DNA of 64,000 bases from RUG14871 sp045539425. GTDB taxonomy: Bacteria > Bacillota_I > Bacilli_A > Erysipelotrichales > Erysipelotrichaceae. The DNA is taken from positions 1-64,000 of the forward strand of contig JAZQFH010000003.1 of NCBI GenBank assembly GCA_045539425.1, written 5' to 3'. Shown here piece by piece: positions 42,355 to 51,297 of this stretch. How positions within the stretch are numbered: position 1 is the first letter of the stretch; the number at the start of each line of letters is the position of its first letter. The notes under the pieces were generated by a model. That model had not been told where the DNA came from, did not search any database, and saw only the letters and a program-made list of their open reading frames with translations. The translations under genes and the position numbers were made by a program.

Positions 42355-43827
42355 CTAATGGATATTGGAAATATACTGCACCGCTGCCATCAGAAGAATC
42401 ATCAGAATCATAGCTCCGATGATTTTCAGATGCGTGCGGTAATAGGTTACCAAAGTGGCGATGAATTCCCGGACAAAGGCATTGATCCAGAAATAGCGCT
42501 TGGTCTTACTGCCGATGCCTTCCGCCATAATACCTTCCTGATAAGCCAGAATGCCGGAGCGGAAGACGTGATAGTTCGTCGTGGAGAACGCAATCTTCGG
42601 ATCATGGATTCTGTATTTTTGAATCAACTCCAGAGAATAGCGAAAGTTCTCCCGTGTATTGGTTGCTCTCTCTTCGGACAGGATCTGCTTTTCGGGAATC
42701 CCGATGGAGATCAGATAGTTTTTGATGGCTTCGCCTTCGCTGATCACCTCATCATCCCCTTTTCCGCCTGTCGGCACAAAGAGGATGTCTTTTCCGGTTG
42801 CTTCCTTCTGCATCTTCGCAAACTTCACCGCCCGATCCGCTCTTCCCTTTAAAAGATTGGTCAGACCGCCGTCAGAACGGATCTGCGAGCCGAGAATCAG
42901 GATGGCGTCCCTGTCAAAAGAAGGAATTCTTCTGGCGGCAGAAAGCGCCAGAATGACCGTGCTGAGCAGGATGCACTCAAGATACGTATTGGAGTAGTTG
43001 ATGATCTCTTCCAGAGCGATATAGAGATAGGTCCAGATCTTACCTGCATTCTGAATGTCAATGTCACTGTAGACCGAGATCCAGCGATACAGCTGGTCCG
43101 GAAGCAGGGTCAGAACGCACATCAGTACGCCGAGGAAGCATCCCAGCATGTTTCTTAAGCTTCTTCCCTCTTTCCGCATCAACTCAAGGTTACTGATAGT
43201 AACCAGAACGGAAATCACAAGGGCCAGGGGTAAAACCAGAATCGAGAGCCCGTAGGCGGAAGAGAGGATGCTGTGGATCCATATATCGATTCCCTTCGCT
43301 CTGCCCAACGACGTCAGCAACATCAGAACAGCCGATCCGAAAAAGATGATCATGCCCAGATCGCGCACATTGGCGTAATCATAGAGATTCTTTTTACGGT
43401 TATAAGAATAACGGCGTATCAGCTGATAGAGAATATATAAAAGATAGAGCAGTGTTGCCAGCGGAATCACAAAAGCCCCGCGGCTGTTCCCCAGATACGT
43501 GTTGGTTGTAATCACGTTTCCCTTATGGACATATACACTGTCCATATAGTACACTTCCCCGTTCCGGCTGACATCCAGATAGGTTTTCCCTTCTTTTAAA
43601 GCGGAGAATTTTATTTCCAGCTGCTCCCGGTTGATTTCGAGGGAATCAACGTGAACGATATTCTCCCCCAGTGCCACGGAAAATTCCTCAGCGCTCAGAG
43701 CACCCTGCGGAAGCGTGATACGCATTGTATAGGTTCTGCCCAATAAGACGATGAACAACAGCGAAACGGCACTCAGGATGAGTGCGACGACAACATTGTG
43801 ATACTTTCTTTCTCTGACAGGTTTCAT
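42355..43827 (-). CDS. YdcF-like membrane protein, paralogue 1
   Basis: 490 residues. An N-terminal membrane helix, a periplasmic-like beta region (about 30-105), then several membrane helices and a C-terminal YdcF/DUF218 domain: AILILGSQIRSDG, PTGGKGDDEVISEGEA and TNTRENFRYS, TTNYHVFRSG. One further helix closes the protein. YdcF domains may bind S-adenosylmethionine or act as hydrolases; the role is not known. It resembles the protein at 46201-47676 along its whole length. No clear ribosome binding site precedes the ATG; TATAAT lies only about 10 bases upstream. Confidence 0.82.
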   Translation of the reverse strand: MKPVRERKYHNVVVALILSAVSLLFIVLLGRTYTMRITLPQGALSAEEFSVALGENIVHVDSLEINREQLEIKFSALKEGKTYLDVSRNGEVYYMDSVYVHKGNVITTNTYLGNSRGAFVIPLATLLYLLYILYQLIRRYSYNRKKNLYDYANVRDLGMIIFFGSAVLMLLTSLGRAKGIDIWIHSILSSAYGLSILVLPLALVISVLVTISNLELMRKEGRSLRNMLGCFLGVLMCVLTLLPDQLYRWISVYSDIDIQNAGKIWTYLYIALEEIINYSNTYLECILLSTVILALSAARRIPSFDRDAILILGSQIRSDGGLTNLLKGRADRAVKFAKMQKEATGKDILFVPTGGKGDDEVISEGEAIKNYLISIGIPEKQILSEERATNTRENFRYSLELIQKYRIHDPKIAFSTTNYHVFRSGILAYQEGIMAEGIGSKTKRYFWINAFVREFIATLVTYYRTHLKIIGAMILMILLMAAVQYISNIH

Positions 43828-43932
43828 CTACTTTATTATTATACTTTTTGTGCTTTGCCTCTGCATAGAGAGGATAGAAAATAACTGCGCATCTTGCCTG
43901 CGGAAATGTTTCTTCCGCCACAGGATTTCCGC

Positions 43933-43964
43933 AAAAAAAGCTTCCCTGTGTCACAAGGGAAGCT
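43933..43964 (-). terminator. Terminator of the PhzF-like gene
   Basis: On the minus strand AGCTTCCCT pairs with AGGGAAGCT (9 bp) and is followed by seven T residues. Confidence 0.8.
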
Positions 43965-44010
43965 ATAAAACTCATTATCTGAATTCTGCTGAATCCGACA
44001 GAAAGAAGCC

Positions 44011-44793
44011 TTACAGTTTGGCAACGATTTCCGTGATGGCCACAAGCACCGCTTCTCCACTGATGGAGATTCTGCCATTCTCACGCAGTTCGCAATAGAG
44101 ATATCCGCCTCTTTTAGAAGCCTGATATGCCGTAATCTTATTTCTGTTCAGTTCTTTTGCCCAATAGTCCGCAATCTGGCAGTGGGCAGAGCCGCAGACG
44201 GGATCTTCCGGTACGCCAACCTTCGGACAGAAGCTGCGGGAAACGCAGTCGGTTTCTTTCCCCAGTGCCGTCGCGTTCTGTAAACGCCCTTCCAGTCTCG
44301 TCAGAAGCATCTGATCCGGATTCATGGAGCGCACCTGCTCTTCACTTTCAAACACGCAGATAAGATCCAGTCCCACGACGGCCTTGACTGGCCGGACGCC
44401 GAAGGCCTTCTCCATTTCATCCGTAACCGGGATCTCTTTCAGCTCGTAGGTCGGGAAATCCATCTCGTACATGTTGCCGTTTCTTTTCACCGTCAATAGA
44501 CCGCTCAATGTATGAAACTGAACCGTATCGCTTTCCGGCTCATAATAATTCAATATCACAAAAGATGAAGCCAGTGTCGCATGCCCGCAGAGTTCCACCT
44601 CGGTACCCGGCGTAAACCAGCGGAGATGATATCCGATATCTTCCCTGACGATGAATGCCGTCTCGGAAAGATTGTTTTCCATCGCCAGCTTCTTCATGGA
44701 TTCTTCCGAAGGCCAGCTTTCCATTACACATACCGCGGCCGGATTCCCGGAGAACGGCTGATTTGTAAATGCGTCTACGATATACTGCTTCAT
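44011..44793 (-). CDS. PhzF-like isomerase
   Basis: 260 residues. The opening VDAFTNQPFSGNPAAVC and L-S-E-T-A-F-I, E-L-C-G-H-A-T-L-A-S and V-C-G-S-A-H-C segments are typical of the PhzF/YddE epimerase-isomerase fold, including the catalytic Glu in N-L-S-E-T. The phenazine pathway is not present here, so the family name describes the fold, not the pathway. GAGGTGAGAGT precedes the ATG. It follows the pyrophosphatase gene by 46 bases on the same strand. Confidence 0.87.
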   Translation of the reverse strand: MKQYIVDAFTNQPFSGNPAAVCVMESWPSEESMKKLAMENNLSETAFIVREDIGYHLRWFTPGTEVELCGHATLASSFVILNYYEPESDTVQFHTLSGLLTVKRNGNMYEMDFPTYELKEIPVTDEMEKAFGVRPVKAVVGLDLICVFESEEQVRSMNPDQMLLTRLEGRLQNATALGKETDCVSRSFCPKVGVPEDPVCGSAHCQIADYWAKELNRNKITAYQASKRGGYLYCELRENGRISISGEAVLVAITEIVAKL

Positions 44794-44839
44794 ACTCTCA
44801 CCTCATCTATGGTAAAAATATTATCATAAAACGGCGGGA

Positions 44840-45979
44840 TTACTCGTGCGGATGCGCCGCAAAGAATTCATTCAAACCCGGTACAAACTTTGTCTTACGG
44901 CCAAGTCCTCCGTTACGGAAAATAAAGGACGTACCGTCATATTCATCATAATTCGGGAACGCATCTTCCATCAGCTGGCGGGATGCTTCACTCATCGGGA
45001 TGATGTAATCCACTTTGATATCTCCCTCACGGATGCCGACGCTGGCAAACATGTAGTCCACTTCTCTGGAGGCCATTGCCTCTTCCGCAATACTCTTCAT
45101 CCGCTCAGCCAGCTCTTTCGAAGTTTCTTCCTTTGTGGAGTTCACTAAGCCGATGCCGTATTTCACACCGCTTGCTTCATACTCCTTGTAGTCTGAGAAC
45201 ATGATTTCCATGTCGCTCATCCCCTCATAGGAGAGTGCCTGCTCATGCATTTCACGGTAGAACCCTTCCACATCACTGACTTCCGCAATTTCCGCAAGCG
45301 CACTCACTGCCTTCTTATCTGCTTCCGTCGTTGTGGAACCTGTGCAGTTGGAGGTGTCGGACAAGACGGCCCCAAGCAGAAGATGGGCGGTCTGTCTGTC
45401 AATCTCAAAGCCATAGTTCATGTAATCCAGCCAGACAATCGTGGCAGTGGCTCCGATTGGTCTTGCTTCATAGACGATCTGGTGTCCGGTATTCACCGTA
45501 CCGACGCCATGATGATCCATGATGCCGACAATATGGGCATCGATCATATCCTCTGCTGCCTGTGCATATTCAGAGTGGTCTACCAGGAAGATGGTTTCCC
45601 CGGCGGCGCTGTAGAGGATCTCCGGCGTTTCTGCCCCTGCCTGCTCAAGAATATACTTCGTCTCATTATTCACCGGCATGGTGATTCTCGCCTCTGCACT
45701 GTATCCCAAAAGATTCAGCAGTCTGGCATAGGCAATTGCGCTGCATACCGTGTCAGAGTCCGGGCTCTTATGCCCGATGACATAGATTGTTTTTCCCTCA
45801 TCACTCATGTGACTGACGGCATCCCGGTTCAGTAACTGCAGTTCTGTCGGCTCTGCGACAACGGGCTCCTTTTCTTCCGGGATACTGCCGGCATTTTTGC
45901 CAAGATAGAATCCGCATACTGCCGCCAGGCAGACAGCGATAAGACATAATGGGATCATCAGTTTTTTTCTGTTATTCAT
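44840..45979 (-). CDS. Membrane-anchored family II (DHH) inorganic pyrophosphatase
   Basis: 379 residues. A hydrophobic N-terminal segment (about 8-25, with a weak lipobox-like L-A-A-V-C) precedes a Thr/Glu-rich linker and a catalytic domain with the family II motifs: GHKSPDSDTVCSA, VDHSE, the signature IMDHHGVG and the C-terminal R-K-T-K-F-V-P-G segment of DHHA2. Family II pyrophosphatases are normally cytosolic; the N-terminal extension suggests that this one is exported. GGAG lies eight bases before the ATG. Two YdcF-like genes flank the PhzF-pyrophosphatase pair. Confidence 0.85.
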   Translation of the reverse strand: MNNRKKLMIPLCLIAVCLAAVCGFYLGKNAGSIPEEKEPVVAEPTELQLLNRDAVSHMSDEGKTIYVIGHKSPDSDTVCSAIAYARLLNLLGYSAEARITMPVNNETKYILEQAGAETPEILYSAAGETIFLVDHSEYAQAAEDMIDAHIVGIMDHHGVGTVNTGHQIVYEARPIGATATIVWLDYMNYGFEIDRQTAHLLLGAVLSDTSNCTGSTTTEADKKAVSALAEIAEVSDVEGFYREMHEQALSYEGMSDMEIMFSDYKEYEASGVKYGIGLVNSTKEETSKELAERMKSIAEEAMASREVDYMFASVGIREGDIKVDYIIPMSEASRQLMEDAFPNYDEYDGTSFIFRNGGLGRKTKFVPGLNEFFAAHPHE

Positions 45980-46123
45980 TGTTGTTACTCCGTATACTTC
46001 ATATCCGTTTCTTTCTTTGATTCATTAGAATATCACGCTTTCCAAATGAATAAAAGTACTGAATATGGATTTCTTCCGTATTCATCTTAACACACTCCGA
46101 TTTGAATTCCCGACACTGCTTCA

Positions 46124-46157
46124 AAAAAAGTGAATCTCCTGCTATGGAAATTCACTT
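46124..46157 (-). terminator. Terminator of YdcF-like paralogue 2
   Basis: On the minus strand AGTGAATTTCC pairs with GGAGATTCACT (one wobble), loop of 6 bases, followed by seven T residues. Confidence 0.82.
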
Positions 46158-46200
46158 CATAACTTTTTTCATATAACAAGCTCTCAGGAGAGTCAACGCA

Positions 46201-47676
46201 TCACTTCGCGATCCAGTTGATGATCGTCGGGATATTCGCAAACAGAATCGAGAGAAAGACTGTCAGCACAATAAAGGCGATATTGATTTTCCACTCGCTG
46301 GCAAGCAGGCCGATGAATTCACGCATCTGCGCATTCGGCCAGAAATACCATTTGGTCTTTGCGCCGATTCCGTCGGCGTTCATGCCCGCTTTTGTGGCAA
46401 GCATACCACTGCGGAAAATATGATAATTCGTCGTGGAGAAAAGGATATTCGCGTTTTCCTTCTGTTCGTCCGCGATTTTCTTTGAGAATTTCATGTTCTG
46501 CAGCGTGGTGGCGGACTGCGTTTCCGGATAAATCAGACTTTCGTCGATTCCCTGTTCCATAAGATAGTTTTTCATGCATTCCGCTTCGCTGATGATTTCG
46601 TTGTCCCCCTGACCGCCGGAGGGAATGAATCTGACCATTTTCCCCGTCTGTTCCAGCTGTTTGTGATAGAAATCAAGCGCTCTGTCAATTCTGCCCCGCA
46701 ATAGCGGCAGCGGCTTACCGTCTTTCGCAATCTGGCAGCCGAGAATCACAATAAAATCCTGATTGTATTCCGGTTCGTGCTTCGCGGCGTACCGCGTGCA
46801 GTACATTGCCGAAAGCAGCAGGCACTCAAAATAGACAAACGCCGCGGAAACAATCGTGCGGAGGACCGCATCTCTGATGTAGGTTAACTCAAAGACCAGG
46901 GAATCCGGATTGAGAAGCGCCGTAAGCGCGCATAAGAATGAGCCCGCAAAAAGAACGACACTGATGAAAATCCCCCACAGATTACTGATTCTGAATCCCT
47001 CATGTTTGATCAGGGAGAGATTGCTGACAGAGAGGAAAACCGCAAACAGCACCATAAACGGAATTGAAAGCAGGAACAGAAACGTCATGATAAAACCCGC
47101 GAGGTTATAGATCTGCCAGTTATCCACTCTCTGCGGCAGGATCAGACAAAGGCCGAATAGGCCTGAATACATCAGGCTCTGAAGACCGAAAAAGACAAGC
47201 AGTGCGAAATACAGCACGGTTTTATACGAGAAAAACTGTGATTTCTTTCTTCGTATGAATCCGGCCAAACACAGCGCGAAGGAATAGAGCATCATCAGCG
47301 ACATCCCCAGCAAGGTAAACTGCCAGCCGCCGTAATCGTACCCTGTCAGATAGATCACACCCGTAGGAAGCACCACAGCTTTGAGCGTTATGATATTCTT
47401 ACTGTTTTCGTTTTCCCGGTTATAGACGGTGGCTGTTACCGTCGTATTTCCTTCCTTTAATGCCTTAAAAGTAAAACGCGTATATCCGCCCCGGTTTGTA
47501 ATCCCGGTATTGGTGAGAATTCCTTCCGTGGAGTATTCAACGGTGATATGATCCGAGCCGGAGGGATTGGCGAGGTAAACCGTATAGTGTCTGCCCGCAA
47601 TCAAAACGGCAAGAACGGTAAATAGGATGATGCCCAGGTAACCTGCCGCAATATAAACCCTGCTCTTTCTTTTCAT
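46201..47676 (-). CDS. YdcF-like membrane protein, paralogue 2
   Basis: 491 residues, same architecture as the 42355-43827 protein: N-terminal membrane helix, an extracytoplasmic beta region, several membrane helices and a C-terminal YdcF domain (FIVILGCQIAKDG, IPSGGQGDNEIISEAE, TTNYHIFRSG). Sequence similarity extends over the entire length, so they are paralogues. The ATG has no close ribosome binding site; a GGGAGAGG lies about 45 bases upstream behind a stable hairpin. Function unknown. Confidence 0.8.
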   Translation of the reverse strand: MKRKSRVYIAAGYLGIILFTVLAVLIAGRHYTVYLANPSGSDHITVEYSTEGILTNTGITNRGGYTRFTFKALKEGNTTVTATVYNRENENSKNIITLKAVVLPTGVIYLTGYDYGGWQFTLLGMSLMMLYSFALCLAGFIRRKKSQFFSYKTVLYFALLVFFGLQSLMYSGLFGLCLILPQRVDNWQIYNLAGFIMTFLFLLSIPFMVLFAVFLSVSNLSLIKHEGFRISNLWGIFISVVLFAGSFLCALTALLNPDSLVFELTYIRDAVLRTIVSAAFVYFECLLLSAMYCTRYAAKHEPEYNQDFIVILGCQIAKDGKPLPLLRGRIDRALDFYHKQLEQTGKMVRFIPSGGQGDNEIISEAECMKNYLMEQGIDESLIYPETQSATTLQNMKFSKKIADEQKENANILFSTTNYHIFRSGMLATKAGMNADGIGAKTKWYFWPNAQMREFIGLLASEWKINIAFIVLTVFLSILFANIPTIINWIAK

Positions 47677-47691
47677 ACAAACAATATAGAT

Positions 47692-47723
47692 GCCGGTATA
47701 ACATTCGCTCTTTTTATACCGGC
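47692..47723. promoter_or_regulatory. Leader hairpin upstream of YdcF-like paralogue 2
   Basis: GCCGGTATAA (47692-47701) and TTATACCGGC (47714-47723) are perfect 10-bp arms with a 12-base loop. On the minus strand it sits between a GGGAGAGG and the ATG of the YdcF-like gene. Confidence 0.55.
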
Positions 47724-47775
47724 CTCTCCCCTTTCAACAGTTTTATTTTTCATTTACCTGCACGCCGGAAAAACA

Positions 47776-47788
47776 GCGCCGCAGGCGC
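47776..47788 (-). terminator. Small hairpin with T-run behind the first RumA-tail remnant
   Basis: GCGCC and GGCGC arms with a 3-base loop; on the minus strand TG and then TTTTT follow. Weak but plausible terminator for the fragment at 47837. Confidence 0.4.
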
Positions 47789-47836
47789 AATTTTATATTC
47801 AGATAATCCTTCTAAGTGCTGAGAATAAAAGGATTT

Positions 47837-47911
47837 CTACGCGCTATGCTTCTGCAGCAGCACGATATTCTCAATGTGTGTTGTACAAGGTTGAGGAATT
47901 AATACTTTAAC
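47837..47911 (-). pseudogene. RumA-type methyltransferase C-terminal remnant (scar 1)
   Basis: The minus-strand frame from 47911 down to the stop at 47837 ends PQPCTTHIENIVLLQKHSA. This looks like the end of an RumA/RlmD methyltransferase, where the intact neighbour reads Q-P-V-D-M-F-P-F-T-E-H-V-E-C-I-A-L-I-C-R-K. It has no start codon and no upstream gene body. The 11-base CAAGGTTGAGG recurs 32 bases on (47886-47896 and 47918-47928). Confidence 0.55.
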
Positions 47912-48009
47912 CTAGTGCAAGGTTGAGGGATAAATCACCTCCTGAAAACGGCATTTATCCTTGTATATACATCCCATCTTCTTTATAACATTATATCTGC
48001 ATCTATACT

Positions 48010-48032
48010 AAAAAGGTAGGAGAATCCCTACC
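48010..48032 (-). terminator. Terminator behind the HTH remnant
   Basis: On the minus strand GGTAGG (48032-48027) pairs with CCTACC (48020-48015) and is followed by TTTTTAG. Confidence 0.65.
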
Positions 48033-48037
48033 CTTCT

Positions 48038-48124
48038 TTAAGTTATTTTAATGTATCTGGAAACGCTCGTGGGATCCATCCCTAATTCCTCAGCAATTTC
48101 TTTTCCGGTCCTTTTGAAAAGGTG
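48038..48124 (-). pseudogene. Helix-turn-helix protein remnant
   Basis: The frame reads KRTGKEIAEELGMDPTSVSRYIK, a clear helix-turn-helix (recognition helix P-T-S-V-S-R-Y-I-K), then stops. An in-frame stop lies a few codons upstream and no start is visible. It was probably the end of a regulator or a recombinase-associated protein of a lost element. Confidence 0.45.
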
Positions 48125-48173
48125 CTATGACATTGCTATATTACCCACTAATACTTTTCCATACCTATCCATC

Positions 48174-49193
48174 CTATAGCTTTTGGCATGTTATGTTATC
48201 TATGATGCAGAAACCATCTCCAAAAGTAACTATGGCATCCCCATCCCTTCTTCCAAAAGTACTATCACCGATTGGGTAGAATTTGAATTTGAAATTCCTT
48301 CTGACTTCATTGGAAGCCAGTCCGTACAGATCACCGTCTTTCATCCAGACTTTCTTCAGCTTAAAGTCCTTACAGTTAGTTTCATATTTACCGCAGTATG
48401 ATTCCCATCTGCTCTTATCGGGATTCTTTATCGCTTTTAAAAAGATCGGACTTACAGCATAGTAGTGATATTTGTAGTCAAATGTATAGCCAAGTTTTTC
48501 TGCCAGATGGACGGATTTCATATTTGCGGCATCCCAGGTTGGCTTCCAGCCTCTTTCCAGACAGTCTAAAATCAACCTGGCTCCTGCCGCGCTTGCTAAA
48601 CCCTTCCGTCTGTGTTTTCTGTCGACATCAATCTCAATGTCAATTCCTTCTGGAAAACGGAAGGCAGTTGAGGCACCGCCCACTACTTTCCCGTCTGTAA
48701 TAACAGCGTAACCGAGCCCCAGTTCGAGGAACTGCTTCTTGCTTCTGAACCAGTCAGTCAGATCCTCAAGATCTTCATCTGTAACTTTCTGACATAAATC
48801 ATACACTTTGGAGTCGATCTTTTTCAGTTCGTATTGTTCAGGAAGAGCGTCGATCATCGCCTGAAGTCTTTCCCTGTCAAAAACAGCATCGTGTTTAATT
48901 GCATAACGGGTGTATCTTTTTGCCTCAGGATAACATTCCTTAATCAGCTTTTCCCATTTTCCATTCTGCGGGAATAAGCCATACCAGCCTTTACGTTTTC
49001 TTGTGATCAAGGCCTTGTTTGGCTCTCCCACGCAATAGCACCAGGTTCCCAGAAATCCTACTGCTGATTTTGGAGATTCAGGATCATCAGAGTATATCTC
49101 CACCTTCAGATTCATTACTTTGTGCCAATCTGGATAAGGCCAGTTATTGAAGAGTTTTTCAACCTTACTGAAATCATTTATTCTGTAAATCAT
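48174..49193 (-). CDS. GNAT family N-acetyltransferase
   Basis: 339 residues. The acetyl-CoA-binding motif V-D-R-K-H-R-R-K-G-L-A-S-A-A-G and the preceding G-K-V-V-G-G-A-S-T-A-F-R-F strand are in the middle (about 165-215), followed by a helix pair with A-A-N-M-K-S-V-H-L-A-E-K-L-G-Y, the classical GNAT end. The N-terminal 110 residues form a second, less clear domain, and a C-terminal 80-residue domain adds a beta region. The gene is visibly AT-richer than its neighbours and sits between RumA-tail remnants, so it was probably acquired. AGGAGATTAAAAT precedes the ATG. Confidence 0.8.
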   Translation of the reverse strand: MIYRINDFSKVEKLFNNWPYPDWHKVMNLKVEIYSDDPESPKSAVGFLGTWCYCVGEPNKALITRKRKGWYGLFPQNGKWEKLIKECYPEAKRYTRYAIKHDAVFDRERLQAMIDALPEQYELKKIDSKVYDLCQKVTDEDLEDLTDWFRSKKQFLELGLGYAVITDGKVVGGASTAFRFPEGIDIEIDVDRKHRRKGLASAAGARLILDCLERGWKPTWDAANMKSVHLAEKLGYTFDYKYHYYAVSPIFLKAIKNPDKSRWESYCGKYETNCKDFKLKKVWMKDGDLYGLASNEVRRNFKFKFYPIGDSTFGRRDGDAIVTFGDGFCIIDNITCQKL

Positions 49194-49246
49194 ATTTTAA
49201 TCTCCTAGAAGTACAAACGAACCCATACGACAATTAGCCTCACCAA

Positions 49247-49393
49247 TTACCGATTTCGTTTCTTTTTTTGTTCCTTTCTCTCAAGAATCGCAACGCTCTC
49301 ACAGTGTGTCGTAAAACGTTGAGAACATACTGAAATGTCTTCCACGTGTGTCGTTGCAGGTTGGGATATAGATGTTTTAACCTCGATGATGGT
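49247..49393 (-). pseudogene. Two fused RumA-type C-terminal remnants (scars 2 and 3)
   Basis: One open minus-strand frame contains two consecutive tails: ISQPATTHVEDISVC and SQRFTTHCESVAILERKE. Both have the TTHxE signature and are spaced by 15 codons. The arrangement looks like one element end laid on another at the same site. There is no start codon and no gene body upstream. Confidence 0.55.
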
Positions 49394-49472
49394 TTAGATA
49401 TAGATCAACCATATTAGCAACTAGCAGGTTTTCATAACAGTCCATCATCTTAACATGATATAAAACAGTTTT

Positions 49473-50718
49473 TTATGACAGAATGCTGTCATCCAACAGG
49501 AAATTGATGACTCCGATGGTAATAATTCCTTCATCATCAATCCTAGGTTTCATATATCCTTTTGTGATTATGATTTTCTTAAATGAATCATTAATGCTCC
49601 GCAACGAGTTCTTTTCCTGAATCTCTTTTTCAACACCTGGAATCTCGTAAGCAGACTGAATATAAAATCGTTCACTGCCTCTGTTCACAATAAAGTCTAC
49701 TTCGTAATCTATTCTCATTGTTTTTCCGTTTTCATCTTTCATAAAGAATTCGACTACACCAACATCTACTCTGTATCCTCTGACGATCAGCTCATTGTAA
49801 ATGATGTTCTCCAGAATATGGCCTTCTTCGATTTGCCTGAAGTTCAGTCTGGCATTTCTCAATCCAATATCTTCAAAGTATATCTTATATGGGGAATTGA
49901 TATACCTCTTCCCCTTAACATCATATCTCTGTGCCTTGGAAATGAGAAAAGCATCTTTCAAATAACCAATATAGGCATTAATTGTCTGATGGGAGAACAC
50001 CACATTTTTTTCAGACTTAAATGTGTTTTCCAGCTTCGTCGGGTTTGTTAGGGAACCTATCCCTGAAGCAAGAACATCCAAAAGTTCAGCCAGATTCTGC
50101 TCGTTTTTTAAGCCATTTCTTTCAATAACGTCTTTCACAAAAGCAGTATTAAACAGTTCAGTCAAATACTGTTCCTTGCCCGCTTTAGATTGATATGAAA
50201 ATACCAACGGCATTCCCCCATAATTAACATAATCATCCCATGCTTCATCACGGTCATTGTAAACCGTCATCATCTCAGCAAAACGGAGTGGATGCATCTG
50301 TATGATATCTCCTCTTCCTCTGAATTCCGTAGCGATATCTGAAGACAGAAATCTGGAGTTACTGCCTGTTACATATACATCGGTATTTCTCAATATCATA
50401 AGGCCATTAAGAACCTCAATAAAGTTATCCATCATCTGGACTTCATCAATTATGATATAGTGCATATCATCATTTGTAAGTCTGTCCTTAATAAACTGAT
50501 AGGTATACTCCGGGGATCTGTATTTGATGTTCTCAAAACCTTCCATGGAGACCCGGATAATGTGATTGTTATCAACTCCATTTTCCAGTAAATAATCAAC
50601 AAACAACACATTAAAAGATATGACTTGCCAGATCTTCTGATACCTGTCACGATTTTTACCATGCCATTGTTCATTCTTTCCACGAGTTTTTTAAGTATAA
50701 GTCACGCTTAATCTGCAT
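49473..50718 (-). pseudogene. AAA ATPase with DUF4143 domain, disrupted by two frameshifts
   Basis: The main frame has Walker B YIIIDEVQ, the sensor segment and a C-terminal DUF4143/PD-(D/E)xK-like domain of the family found with mobile elements. The N-terminal Walker A VTGIRRSGKS is in another frame, and the real start (ATG at 50718 with GGAGG five bases upstream, MQIKRDLYLK) is in a third. Two single-base deletions in A-rich stretches, near 50687-50692 and 50610-50615, explain both shifts. About 415 residues if restored. It could still be decoded by slippage, but inactivation is simpler. Confidence 0.75.
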
Positions 50719-50734
50719 ATCTACCTCCATTTAT

Positions 50735-50748
50735 TGTGTATATACACA
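50735..50748. promoter_or_regulatory. Palindrome in front of the ATPase pseudogene
   Basis: TGTGTATATACACA is a perfect 14-bp palindrome, 17 bases upstream of the ATPase start. It may be an operator or part of its promoter. Confidence 0.35.
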
Positions 50749-51146
50749 GTTTTAGTAAATAAATGATATCGTCGGAACGACAAATTGTAAAATGTTTTAC
50801 TATCACTTTACAACTTTGCGATGGTTGCACAGGAATTTCACCTCTGCCGGGTTCTCCGCCAGCCGCGTACGGGAGTATCATTTTCTTTCCAGCGTGTCTT
50901 CGCAGTATCAGTTGCAGTCTGATATTTACAGCAGGAGTTATCGCTCCCTTAACAAGATAAGATCCTGGTGTACCTGCTGGATTGCTAGAACTGGATTGTG
51001 TTCCTGATAGATACTTATTCAGATTTCAAATAACAATGCGGGTATATTTAATACCCTTACATATATATGGGACTGAGAATTCCGTTTTTAAGGTCTTTTT
51101 TGAAAAACTATTCTCGTTATGTGTCCCCACCCTTTACAGGAATATG
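50749..51146. other. Gap with no convincing gene
   Basis: On the minus strand an open frame covers about 50760-50985 (it includes PAVNIRLQLILRRHAGKK and GGEPGRGEIPVQPSQS) but lacks a start codon and a recognisable domain. I see no RNA or transposon end. It is probably residue of the accessory element. Confidence 0.3.
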
Positions 51147-51185
51147 CGAAAAATGCAACCTGTAGACATGTTTCCGTTCTCGCAT
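51147..51185 (+). pseudogene. RumA-type C-terminal remnant on the plus strand (scar 4)
   Basis: The plus-strand frame reads RKMQPVDMFPFSH, almost the same as KIQPVDMFPFTEH of the intact gene 115 bases away on the other strand. Upstream residues (CVPTLYRNMRK) also resemble the S-C-N-P-x-T-L segment of RumA enzymes. Third-position differences show it is not a recent copy. Confidence 0.55.
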
Positions 51186-51237
51186 TTTTGCGCGTTTGCG
51201 CGTTTTTCATCACCTCAAGTGAATGGTTTGGAAGACG

Positions 51238-51269
51238 AAAAAAAGACCAAAACCTCTTCGATTTTGGTC
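51238..51269 (-). terminator. Terminator of the rRNA methyltransferase gene
   Basis: On the minus strand GACCAAAA (51269-51262) pairs with TTTTGGTC (51252-51245) and is followed by seven T residues. Confidence 0.8.
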
Positions 51270-51297
51270 AATTTAGCTTATTTTTAGCGTTTTTTCG

